Assembly: GCA_900230115.1 (NCBI GenBank)
Contig: LT907983.1
Coordinates: 4,134,774-4,198,773, forward strand
Length of the DNA: 64,000 nucleotides
Direction: 5' to 3'
DNA from: Spirosomataceae bacterium TFI 002
GTDB lineage: Bacteria; Bacteroidota; Bacteroidia; Cytophagales; Spirosomataceae
Part shown: positions 27,091 to 35,252 of the stretch, piece after piece
How positions within the stretch are numbered: position 1 is the stretch's first letter
Layout of the letters: every line of letters starts with the position of its first letter
The notes under the pieces: model-generated
The model's database searches: none
What the model was told of the DNA's origin: nothing
Seen by the model: the letters and a program-made list of their open reading frames with translations, nothing else
Made by a program: the position numbers and the translations under genes

Positions 27091-28491
27091 TTATAATGTT
27101 GAAGGACAAACGTAATTGCTTACTGGTATTTCAGTGCCTTTAATAGCGGCAAAGCCACCAGCTACATCAATTAAGTTGTGTATACCTCGAGACTTTAGAA
27201 TACTACTAGCGATCATAGAGCGATAACCCCCTGCACAATGAACATAAAACTCTTCGCTTGGGATACTTGCCAAATGATTATTTAAATCAGATAAAGGAAA
27301 GTTTTCTGCTCCTAAAACGTGTTCCGATAGATATTCAGATTCTTTTCTAACATCAATTACTTTTGCAGCTTTAATGTTTTCAGCTAATTCACTTGCTGGA
27401 ATTGAAGTTACACTGTCTGTGTCAAATCCTGCCTTTTCCCAAGCTTCAACTCCTCCTTTCAAGAATCCTATTGTATTATCAAAACCTACTCTCGATAATC
27501 TAGTAACAGCTTCTTCCACTCTATCTTCATCTGCAATAAGCAAGATTGGCTGTAAAGTATCTTTGATCAAATCTCCAACCCAAGGGGCAAAACCACCATC
27601 TAGTCCAATAAAAATTGATCGGGGAATGTGTTTTTCTGCAAACTCAGCAGGTTTTCTTACGTCCAGTACCACTGCTCCAGTTTCGTTCGCTGCTGCTTCG
27701 AATGCCTTTGGAGATAGTGCCACATTACCTTTGGCCAAGACTTTATCGAAAGATTCGTACCCTTCTTTGTTCATTTGAACATTCAGTGGGAAATAGGCTG
27801 GTGGGGGTAGTAAGCCATCTGTAACTTCTTTGATGAATTCATCTTTAGTCATATCGGCTCTAAGGGCATAGTTCATGGCTTTTTGATTACCAAGTGTATC
27901 CACTGTTTCCTTCATCATATTTTTACCACATGCAGATCCTGCTCCGTGAGCTGGGTATACTGTAATGTCATCTGCCAGTGGCATGATCTTATTTCTTAAG
28001 CTGTCAAAAAGTAAACCAGCTAAGTCTTCTTGCGTCATGCTAGCTGCTTTTTGTGCAAGATCGGGTCTACCCACATCTCCTAAGAAAAGTGTATCTCCAG
28101 AGAAAATTGCGTGGTCTTTGCCATTTTCATCTTTTAGCAAATAGGTTGTACTTTCCATAGTATGTCCAGGAGTATGAAGCACAATGAAAGTCAATTTTCC
28201 GAGCTTGAACTCTTGATTGTCTTTCGCAATAATGGCTTCGAAACTTGGATTTGCGTTTGGTCCATAGATAATAGGTGCTCCTGTTTCTTGAGAAAGTGTA
28301 ACATGACCGCTCACAAAGTCAGCATGGAAATGAGTTTCAAAGATATATTTGATTTTAGCTCCTGCTTTCTCAGCCTTTTCTATGTATGGGCCCACTTCGC
28401 GTAGCGGATCTATGATTGCAACCTCACCTTCACTTTCAATGTAATACGCTCCTTGAGCAAGACAACCGGTATATATTTGTTCTATTTTCAT
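27091..28491 (-). CDS. Persulfide dioxygenase-rhodanese fusion, PDO2
   Basis: A 466-residue paralog of PDO1 with the same three-domain plan: an MBL-fold dioxygenase with THFHADFVSGH (His54, His56, Asp58, His63), His110, Asp133 and His182, then a rhodanese domain without active Cys (LLIADEDR), then one with active Cys419 in CAGGYRS. Both proteins begin KIEQIYTGCLA and end NYVCPST, so the pair arose by duplication of the whole gene. It lies 31 bases downstream of the TauE-type permease gene and is probably co-transcribed with it. The product sulfite or thiosulfate would be the natural cargo of that permease. Confidence 0.92.
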   Translation of the reverse strand: MKIEQIYTGCLAQGAYYIESEGEVAIIDPLREVGPYIEKAEKAGAKIKYIFETHFHADFVSGHVTLSQETGAPIIYGPNANPSFEAIIAKDNQEFKLGKLTFIVLHTPGHTMESTTYLLKDENGKDHAIFSGDTLFLGDVGRPDLAQKAASMTQEDLAGLLFDSLRNKIMPLADDITVYPAHGAGSACGKNMMKETVDTLGNQKAMNYALRADMTKDEFIKEVTDGLLPPPAYFPLNVQMNKEGYESFDKVLAKGNVALSPKAFEAAANETGAVVLDVRKPAEFAEKHIPRSIFIGLDGGFAPWVGDLIKDTLQPILLIADEDRVEEAVTRLSRVGFDNTIGFLKGGVEAWEKAGFDTDSVTSIPASELAENIKAAKVIDVRKESEYLSEHVLGAENFPLSDLNNHLASIPSEEFYVHCAGGYRSMIASSILKSRGIHNLIDVAGGFAAIKGTEIPVSNYVCPSTL

Positions 28492-28522
28492 TTTTATTTC
28501 CTTTAATTTTTTAACACAAATT

Positions 28523-29335
28523 TTAAGACATCAATTCCTTGTACATGATATAAACAGCCATTACTAAAACGAACCATGCGAACCCTTTCTTGAGGCTACT
28601 ACCATTGATAAACTTACTTAACCATATACCTACAAATATTCCAATAATTGAAATGGCTGTAAATGGTAGCAAGAAAGCCCAATCAATAGTTAGGTTTTGG
28701 ACGTCTCCAATGAAACCTATTAATGATTTTACTGCTATAATAAGTAGAGAAGTAGCAACTGCCTTTTTCATTGGTAGTTTTGCCAATAACACTAATGCTG
28801 GGATGATAAGAAAACCTCCGCCGGCACCTACCAGACCAGTAAGTGCTCCTACAACTGTTCCTTCTAAAACTACTAATCCATAATTCAACTTTATTTTTTC
28901 TTGCATTGCGACTTCGTCACAATCTTTACATTGAGCTTGCCTTAGCATTGAAATCGCGGCGGCAAACATTATGAATGCAAAAAATAACATGATTGCTAGG
29001 TCCTTGGTAATGAGCAAACTTCCAATGCTAAAAAGCTCGTCAGGAATTGCAGGAATTGCATATCTCCTTGTAAGATAAACAGCAATAAACGCTGGAATCA
29101 TAAAGACAATAGCAGTTTTTATTTCAACCAAACCCTTAGTCATGTTTCGTATTGCCCCTACTAATGAAGTTGACCCTACTACAAATAATGAGTAGGCCGT
29201 TGACACTACTGGACTAATACCTAATAAATACACCAAAATGGGCACTGTGAGGATGGAGCCTCCTCCGCCAATAAGGCCAAGTGTAATTCCTATTAACAAA
29301 GCTCCTCCAAATCCTATAAGTTCTACTGTTTGCAA
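28523..29335 (-). CDS. TauE/SafE-family sulfur-anion permease
   Basis: A permease of about 270 residues with two homologous halves, each opening with a glycine-rich helix: GLIGGGGSILTVPILVYLL and GLVGAGGGFLIIPALVLL. The family exports sulfite, sulfoacetate or related anions and in several bacteria is linked with persulfide oxidation. The frame is open to a TTG at 29383, but a GTAAC-N4-GTTAC operator sits six bases before that codon. The in-frame TTG at 29335 (QTVELIGFGGALLIG) agrees better with the family start and leaves room for a promoter. No ATG is available. It is probably the first gene of the TauE-PDO2 unit. Confidence 0.85.
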   Translation of the reverse strand: MQTVELIGFGGALLIGITLGLIGGGGSILTVPILVYLLGISPVVSTAYSLFVVGSTSLVGAIRNMTKGLVEIKTAIVFMIPAFIAVYLTRRYAIPAIPDELFSIGSLLITKDLAIMLFFAFIMFAAAISMLRQAQCKDCDEVAMQEKIKLNYGLVVLEGTVVGALTGLVGAGGGFLIIPALVLLAKLPMKKAVATSLLIIAVKSLIGFIGDVQNLTIDWAFLLPFTAISIIGIFVGIWLSKFINGSSLKKGFAWFVLVMAVYIMYKELMS

Positions 29336-29388
29336 CGAATTGTTATTTTGATTGAGTACAAAGGTGACATATGCAGTGAACAAGTGGT

Positions 29389-29402
29389 GTAACTTGAGTT
29401 AC
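29389..29402. promoter_or_regulatory. GTAAC-TTGA-GTTAC operator upstream of TauE-PDO2
   Basis: Third perfect copy of the 5-4-5 inverted repeat, 54 bases upstream of the preferred permease start. A CTTTG/TTTG-type segment lies between the site and the start. See the sites at 21627 and 24604. Confidence 0.7.
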
Positions 29403-29580
29403 GTAGGGTGTTTAAATAACTGACTTGCAGTTATGGGGAGACTTGATTTAGGCCCTATTTTGGTCATTATTGTCTTAATGTAAATTAATATATTATTTCA
29501 GTTATGGTAATAAGAATGGACTTAACAACTAATACCAACAATCGGAATAAATAGTACTAGCTGAATTCAAAAGTAAAAGT

Positions 29581-29588
29581 TAGTTTTG
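29581..29588 (+). promoter_or_regulatory. Putative Bacteroidota -7 element TAGTTTTG
   Basis: An exact match to the TAnnTTTG consensus, 29 bases upstream of the DUF5060 gene start. No convincing -33 TTTG was seen, so this is a single-element call. Confidence 0.35.
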
Positions 29589-29616
29589 TATACAGTATTC
29601 AAAAAAGTATACCCTA

Positions 29617-31482
29617 ATGAAAAAAATAAGCTTACTTTTTTTACTATGTTTCTCAGTTATAAGTTCGAGCATATATGCACAAGGTGTTGTGGATGGAGAA
29701 CTTAAAAAATGGCATCGAGTTGCTCTTACTTTTAATGGTCCATTGACCAGTGAGACAGCACAACCAAATCCATTTACTTATTATAGAATGGATGTTAGGT
29801 TCACACATGAGAGTGGATTTCCTATTTATGATGTGCCTGGCTTTTATGCAACTGATGGAAACTCGGCTGAGACTTCCTCTACCAAAGGAGATAAGTGGAG
29901 AGTTTATTTTTCACCTGATAAAACAGGAAAATGGACGTACGAGGTGAGTTTCAAGGCTGGAGAAGGCATTGCACTTAAAGAAGGAGGAGTATCTGCTGGT
30001 TATTTTGATGGTGAAAAAGGAAGCATAGTCATAAGTGGCACAGATAAGTCATTGCCAGACAATAGAGCACAAGGGAGATTAAATTATGTGGGAAAGCATT
30101 ACCTGCAATTTGCCGAAACAGAGAAGTACTTTATAAAAGCTGGGGCTGACTCACCTGAGAATATGCTTCATTATTCAGACTTTGATGGTACGCTAAATGG
30201 CTATGGTAAATTGGGGAAAAATTACCTTCAACTGATGAAAGATTGGCAGCCACATGCTCAAGATTTTGAGTCAAGGGGAAATGCTTATACTTGGCAAAAT
30301 GGAAAAGGTAAAAACATCATGGGTGCTATTAATTACTTGTATACCAAAGGCATGAACTCTATTAGTTTCCTCACTTTTTCTGCTGATGGTGACGATGGCT
30401 GTGTATATCCCTATCTTGTAAAAAGCGATTCATTATTCTTAGAAGCTTCTCAAAGGTCAAAGGCTTGGAACGAGGCATTGGAGCAAGATAGATTTGATGT
30501 TTCAAAACTGGACCAATGGGAAAGAGTATTGACCTATGCTGAAACAAAAGGAATGTTCTTACACTTCAAAACCTTTGAAGCGGAGAGTATTTGGTTGATG
30601 GGTAGAAAGGACTTAACAGACGAAAGGAAACTTTATTACCGAGAATTAATCGCTCGATTTGGTCATCACCTTTCTATGAACTGGAACCTGTCAGAGGAAA
30701 CGAATGTAGAAGTTTCTTTGGTAAAAAATACTGCTGCTTTCATAGCAAACTTAGATCCTTATAAGCACCATTTGGTACAGCATACTTATCCGCTTGGACA
30801 TGGTAAAGGAGTTGATATGCCCAACTACGATTATTACTATTTAAACCTTCTGGGTGACCAGTCAGTACTTACAGGTGCATCACTGCAATTACAAAAAGAT
30901 GATATTCATAACGAAATGAAACGTTGGTATGAGCTTTCCGAAAAGTCGGGAAGAATATGGGCGATAGCAAATGATGAGCAGGGAAATGCACAAATAGGAG
31001 TTACTGTAGATGCTGCACATCCAAGTTATAAGGCAATGAAGCCAGACAACAGAGAGGAAGTGCGTAAAAAGGTGCTTTGGGGTACGCTCATGGCAGGTGG
31101 TTTCGGAGTAGAATACTATTATGGGTATGCTACCGAATCAAATGATCTAAATAATGAAGACCATAGATCACGAGCTACCAAGTACGAAGATGCTAAAGTG
31201 GCAATTGACTTTTTCGAAAACCATATTGAGTTCATTAATATGAAACCAGCCGATGAGATCACAACATCATTGGATGATTACGTTCTCGCTGGGGATAGCC
31301 AAATTGCTGTTTATTTGCCAAATGGAGGTAATACAGGTATTACTTTGCCGAGTGGAAAATGGACCGTTTCATGGTATGACCCAATAAAAGGCGGTGAACT
31401 AAAAGGAAAAAGCAAAGTTGCTAAAACAATATCGGCTCCTGATGCTAGTCAGGACTGGGTAGCAGTTTTAGTGAAAAATTAA
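29617..31482 (+). CDS. Secreted DUF5060 glycoside hydrolase-like protein
   Basis: A 621-residue exported protein. The signal peptide ends SSSIYAQ. Residues about 25-135 form a DUF5060 immunoglobulin-like domain (WHRVALTFNGP, FTYYRMDVRFTHESG, PDKTGKWTYEVSF). A TIM-barrel-like central region follows (MNSISFLTFSADGDDG, RFGHHLSMNWNLSEETN, RIWAIANDEQGN), where Glu residues in NLSEE and NDEQG are possible catalytic acids. The last 90 residues resemble a putative collagen-binding or jelly-roll domain of such hydrolases. The substrate is unknown. It stands alone with its own terminator-like hairpin. Confidence 0.8.
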   Translation: MKKISLLFLLCFSVISSSIYAQGVVDGELKKWHRVALTFNGPLTSETAQPNPFTYYRMDVRFTHESGFPIYDVPGFYATDGNSAETSSTKGDKWRVYFSPDKTGKWTYEVSFKAGEGIALKEGGVSAGYFDGEKGSIVISGTDKSLPDNRAQGRLNYVGKHYLQFAETEKYFIKAGADSPENMLHYSDFDGTLNGYGKLGKNYLQLMKDWQPHAQDFESRGNAYTWQNGKGKNIMGAINYLYTKGMNSISFLTFSADGDDGCVYPYLVKSDSLFLEASQRSKAWNEALEQDRFDVSKLDQWERVLTYAETKGMFLHFKTFEAESIWLMGRKDLTDERKLYYRELIARFGHHLSMNWNLSEETNVEVSLVKNTAAFIANLDPYKHHLVQHTYPLGHGKGVDMPNYDYYYLNLLGDQSVLTGASLQLQKDDIHNEMKRWYELSEKSGRIWAIANDEQGNAQIGVTVDAAHPSYKAMKPDNREEVRKKVLWGTLMAGGFGVEYYYGYATESNDLNNEDHRSRATKYEDAKVAIDFFENHIEFINMKPADEITTSLDDYVLAGDSQIAVYLPNGGNTGITLPSGKWTVSWYDPIKGGELKGKSKVAKTISAPDASQDWVAVLVKN

Positions 31483-31492
31483 TCTGAAAATT

Positions 31493-31533
31493 ATCAAACT
31501 TGGATTGGCGATAAAGGTCAATCCAAGTTTGAT
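31493..31533. terminator. Bidirectional terminator-like hairpin
   Basis: ATCAAACTTGGATTG and CAATCCAAGTTTGAT form a perfect 15-bp stem around an 11-base loop between convergent genes. T runs on either side are weak, but symmetry and position suggest it ends both transcripts. Confidence 0.75.
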
Positions 31534-31548
31534 TTCAAATAGAAAAGA

Positions 31549-32886
31549 TCACTTCATTTCATCCACAATGTTTCTAATTGCTTCACTGAAATAAGCACCG
31601 TTTTCGGGACCATACCAATTCATGGTTACGGTTTCATAATTATCCATATCGAAGTATTGATCTGCAGTAATATAACCTGCATAAGCCCCATTAAATGATG
31701 TAACTATGAGTTGAAGACCATTCTTTGCAGCATAGTTATCCAAGTCTTTCATCAACTCGCCAGAGAAATCACAAGGCATACCCACCAATAGGATATTTCC
31801 AATTCTCATCGATTTTAGAAATGGTGGGTAATCGCCAAATAGCCAATTGAAAACCCAAGGTCTCATGGCTATTGTAGGAGTTACTTTTGGAGAAGGTTTT
31901 CTTAAAGGTAAAGTGGCATAAAAACTTTTTAAAATCTCCTGCTTACCAAATAATTCTGTTTTTTCGGGTATGGAAATTACTTCGTTTTTTACGTTTATAC
32001 CTTGGTTTTCAACTTGTTCAAAGTCTGTATCTCCAACTTGTACCGGCCCCATGCTTCCTACAGCACCAGCCATAAAGGAGGCAAATGCATAGCCACTTCC
32101 TTCTAGTTGATCTACCAAAACGCCAGGGTAGTCGCGTGACAACTCCATGGTTGCGGCGTCAAGTATGGTAGAGTGTGCGGCATATGTTGTCAAAATAATG
32201 CTGTCTTGAGCTCCTACAAATTTGATAGATCTGATTTCGGGGTCAATAGTTCCTTTTTCTCTTACCAACCTATTGTAAATGTGCATACTATCAATGTTTT
32301 CCTCATAGGTTACTTTCGCAAGCATCATGTTCATTTCTGCTGCTTTCATGCTTTTGAGAACATTTTCTCCTACCATTTTCTCAATGTTTGGATCGTACTT
32401 ACCTGCAAATAGTTTTCCTACTAAAGTATTGTACCAGCCACCAATGCTGTTGTGTGAATGTGTTGCCGACAGGTAAATATTTTCGAATGGTACTTGTGTT
32501 CCGTTTTTTACAATTTCAGTTATGGAAGGAGGAACAATCAACATGTCTAGTGAGATAAGAAATTGTTTATGACCAGCAAGGTCTATACATATTGTTCTTA
32601 CAAATATAGAATCATGAACAGCAGTGAAATGTTCACCTTTACGCTTGCCATATCCTGCCATTGGTGTTGCATAGTCAGGTGTGATATTTACTTTGCTCCA
32701 ACCAACTTTCATACTATCTCCACTTGTGGAGCTACCCGCATATTCTTTTTGTGTAATGGTATTTTCCCAAGTTTTGTAGTAATCCATTTCTTGGTAAGGA
32801 GTTCTGTCAATTCCTGTTAATAGACTGAAAAGCAAAACGAGAATAAATAGAGCAATGATTCCAATAATTTTAAGAAAAGTTTTCAT
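31549..32886 (-). CDS. Neutral/alkaline ceramidase-type protein
   Basis: A 445-residue protein with an N-terminal membrane anchor (FLKIIGIIALFILVLLFSLL). The body matches the N-terminal domain of the neutral/alkaline non-lysosomal ceramidase family: VGWSKVNITPDYATPMAGYG, HDSIFVRTICIDL, SATHSHNSIGGW with zinc-ligand His residues, and AAHSTILDAATMELSRDYPG. True ceramidases split ceramide into sphingosine and fatty acid; many bacterial members have unproven substrates and this one lacks the C-terminal domain. The next gene upstream ends three bases before its start, so it is the second gene of a two-gene unit with a PLP decarboxylase. Confidence 0.85.
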   Translation of the reverse strand: MKTFLKIIGIIALFILVLLFSLLTGIDRTPYQEMDYYKTWENTITQKEYAGSSTSGDSMKVGWSKVNITPDYATPMAGYGKRKGEHFTAVHDSIFVRTICIDLAGHKQFLISLDMLIVPPSITEIVKNGTQVPFENIYLSATHSHNSIGGWYNTLVGKLFAGKYDPNIEKMVGENVLKSMKAAEMNMMLAKVTYEENIDSMHIYNRLVREKGTIDPEIRSIKFVGAQDSIILTTYAAHSTILDAATMELSRDYPGVLVDQLEGSGYAFASFMAGAVGSMGPVQVGDTDFEQVENQGINVKNEVISIPEKTELFGKQEILKSFYATLPLRKPSPKVTPTIAMRPWVFNWLFGDYPPFLKSMRIGNILLVGMPCDFSGELMKDLDNYAAKNGLQLIVTSFNGAYAGYITADQYFDMDNYETVTMNWYGPENGAYFSEAIRNIVDEMK

Positions 32887-32889
32887 TTG

Positions 32890-34119
32890 TTAGGCTGGGA
32901 TAGTGATGTCGTCTAAAAATAACTCTAGGTGTTCAATTCCTACATGTTCCATTACGATGATCTTGTACCATTTAGGATTGTGGTGATTGTCTGGAACTAT
33001 ATAATATTTTGCAGCTAAATCTTGGTCTATGTACTCGGCTCTAATAGTAACAATATTGGAATCTGGGTGTCGAAAATATTCGATATTGAGTTTGTCAAGT
33101 TTGTTACACAGCCAATCAGTTCTTTTTTTCAAAACAAAGTTTTTTTCTGCCCACCCATAGCTGCCGTATGAACTCAAAATCATCCAAACTGCAATGGCAT
33201 TTGCTCCTGATCTACTTCCAACAAGGGTATAATCTTCGCCTTTTACATATGAAGCATCTTTGCTATGCGTGTACTTCATGAAACCCTTTCGAATTAAGAA
33301 AATGCCTGTTCCGTATGGGGCTTGCACCATTTTGTGTGCATCCACAGTAATGCTGCTGACTTCTGGGTTTTCAAAATTTAGAATGCTTTCTTCTTGTGCA
33401 AAAGGATAGAAGAAACCACCATAAGCTCCATCAATATGAATTTTATATTCAAGTTCAGATTCTTTCAGGCATTTGGCAATCATGTCAATATCATCAACGC
33501 TGCCAAACATCGTCGTCATCATATTTGAAGTGAAAATAATATACTTTTTACCTTCGCTTTTTGCTCTATCCAAAGTCGCTGAAATTGATTCAGGGCTCAT
33601 TTCTCTAGTGTCATCGTCTACTTGAATTTTGTAAAGATCAAGGCTGAGCACATTGCAGGCTTTTGGTAAACTGTAGTGCGTGTCGGTAGAACAAAATACA
33701 GCTATTTCGCTTTGTTTTGCACCTTTTTCTTTCTTGAAATATTCTCGATAAATCCATACTGCTTGCATATTGGCTTCTGTACCACCAGAGGCAACATAAC
33801 CGTCGTATTCATTTTCGTTGGCTTTGAATATATCACAAGCTATTATATTTAATAGCTGTTTTTCTATTTCTTGCGTTCCAGCAAAAGTGGATTCGGATTG
33901 AGCAATGGTGTGGCAACCAATGTGGTTTGGATTGTTTATTAGTGTTTGCAGAAAAGGGGCATCCTTCAGTATTGGATTATTATTGGGGAATATTTTGGAA
34001 TCCAAATGGGAAGCAGGCATTCCTAATATTGGTTCGTCGTAAAAACTACGGTTTTCACTTAGAGCTTTCGAAATTCTATCTTGAATTTCTTTGCTTGATT
34101 TCTTTTTCCAGAATTTCAT
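32890..34119 (-). CDS. Group II PLP-dependent amino acid decarboxylase
   Basis: A 409-residue PLP enzyme, start set at ATG 34119 (KFWKKKSSKEIQDR). Motifs in order are SGGTEANMQA (phosphate-binding loop), CSTDTHYSLPKAC with the His that stacks on the cofactor, HIDGAYGGFFYPF with the Asp that binds the pyridine nitrogen, and TVDAHKMVQAPYGTG with the Schiff-base Lys. It resembles tyrosine, aspartate and glutamate decarboxylases of group II; the substrate is not clear. It is co-transcribed with the ceramidase-like gene. The gene start overlaps no other gene but is divergent from mscS. Confidence 0.88.
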   Translation of the reverse strand: MKFWKKKSSKEIQDRISKALSENRSFYDEPILGMPASHLDSKIFPNNNPILKDAPFLQTLINNPNHIGCHTIAQSESTFAGTQEIEKQLLNIIACDIFKANENEYDGYVASGGTEANMQAVWIYREYFKKEKGAKQSEIAVFCSTDTHYSLPKACNVLSLDLYKIQVDDDTREMSPESISATLDRAKSEGKKYIIFTSNMMTTMFGSVDDIDMIAKCLKESELEYKIHIDGAYGGFFYPFAQEESILNFENPEVSSITVDAHKMVQAPYGTGIFLIRKGFMKYTHSKDASYVKGEDYTLVGSRSGANAIAVWMILSSYGSYGWAEKNFVLKKRTDWLCNKLDKLNIEYFRHPDSNIVTIRAEYIDQDLAAKYYIVPDNHHNPKWYKIIVMEHVGIEHLELFLDDITIPA

Positions 34120-34220
34120 TATTTGTTGAAGTAGTGTTATTCCAAAATTACAAATTTGAGGACGAATAGAGTGCCATTTTTTAGAAAAAGCTATCTTTGA
34201 CAAAACCTAAACCCACTATA

Positions 34221-35042
34221 ATGGAAATTGATTTTACTAAATATGCTACAATGGCTACCGATGCGGTTGTAACTTTTGCCCCCAAACTACTCGGATCGAT
34301 AGCAGTTTTAATTATCGGATTTTGGATCATTAAAAAGCTTTCTGTAATTACTCAAAATGGTCTTAAAAAATCGAGCCTATCACCTGAGATTACGACTTTT
34401 TTGATCTCGATGTTTGATATTATTTTGAAGCTATCGGTAGTGCTTTTTGCAGCGGGTTTCATAGGATTCGATATTTCGGCGATCATTGGATTACTTGCAG
34501 CTGCAGGTTTTGCTGTTGGGTTAGCCTTACAAGGCGGCCTAGGTAATTTTGCCTCAGGAATTATCATTTTAGTCTTTAAGCCTTATCAAGTTGGTGATTG
34601 GATTCAGTTGGATGACAAATTTGGACAAGTTGAAGAAATCCAGATTTTTAATACGTTATTGGGAACCCCAGGCTTTAAAACGCTCATAATTCCAAATGGT
34701 CAAATTACAGAAAACGTAGTTACTAATTATTCTAAGAAGGGGAAGATCAGACTGGAGCTTGAAATAGCGATGCCATACGAAGAGAGTTTCCCAAAGGTTA
34801 GAGAGGTGCTTTTAGGGGTTTTGAAAAATAACGCCTTTGCACTAGATGAACCACAGCCTTTGGTTGGAATTGAAAAATACGATTCGCACAATATAATAGT
34901 AGGTGTAAAGCCATTTGTAATACCAGAAAACTATTGGGATGCCGTGTACCAAATTAATGCTGAAATAAAAGCTGCATTGAGTGCCAACGGAATTTCAATG
35001 GCCTACAGCGAAGGAGTAGAGCTAGGTAAGATTGGTGGATAA
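34221..35042 (+). CDS. Small-conductance mechanosensitive channel, MscS family
   Basis: A 273-residue channel that releases solutes on osmotic downshock. Three N-terminal membrane helices are followed by the pore helix and hinge GLLAAAGFAVGLALQGGLGNFASGIIILVFKPYQVGDWI, the MscS signature. The beta domain (FNTLLGTPGFKTLIIPNGQI) and C-terminal alpha-beta domain are complete. ATG 34221 is preferred over an upstream TTG at 34197 because it gives the family-typical start. It is divergent from the decarboxylase gene, 101 bases away. Confidence 0.93.
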   Translation: MEIDFTKYATMATDAVVTFAPKLLGSIAVLIIGFWIIKKLSVITQNGLKKSSLSPEITTFLISMFDIILKLSVVLFAAGFIGFDISAIIGLLAAAGFAVGLALQGGLGNFASGIIILVFKPYQVGDWIQLDDKFGQVEEIQIFNTLLGTPGFKTLIIPNGQITENVVTNYSKKGKIRLELEIAMPYEESFPKVREVLLGVLKNNAFALDEPQPLVGIEKYDSHNIIVGVKPFVIPENYWDAVYQINAEIKAALSANGISMAYSEGVELGKIGG

Positions 35043-35062
35043 CTTAAATCATAACTTACTTT

Positions 35063-35240
35063 ATGAAAGGATGGGTAAACATACTAGAGTGCTCTGATGG
35101 ATCCTATTATACAGGAAGTACCAAAGATGTGCAGATAAGGTTGATTGACCATTAGAATGGAAAAGGAGCATATCAGCCTACCCATTAATTTTATTTATTT
35201 TGAAGCGTTTGACAGAATTGACACGGCATTTTGCCATTAA
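35063..35240 (+). pseudogene. GIY-YIG nuclease pseudogene
   Basis: ATG 35063 opens MKGWVNILECSDGSYYTGST, the N-terminus of a YhbQ-type GIY-YIG nuclease (here with VNIL-YYTGS). A TAG interrupts at 35153-35155 right after IDH, where relatives have Gln. The frame then continues NGKGAYQPTH, and a +1 shift near 35180 restores PINFIYFEAFDRIDTAF, again family sequence. It stops short of the expected C-terminus (a REKQIQGWSR-type segment) and runs into the 3' end of thrB. At least one nonsense change, one frameshift or deletion and a 3' truncation are visible, so it is non-functional. Confidence 0.85.
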
Positions 35241-35252
35241 CCATACAACTAA

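Noticed and set aside
29336..29383. Upstream TTG start of the TauE permease
   Set aside because: It would place the conserved GTAAC-N4-GTTAC operator six bases before the start codon, leaving no promoter or ribosome-binding room.
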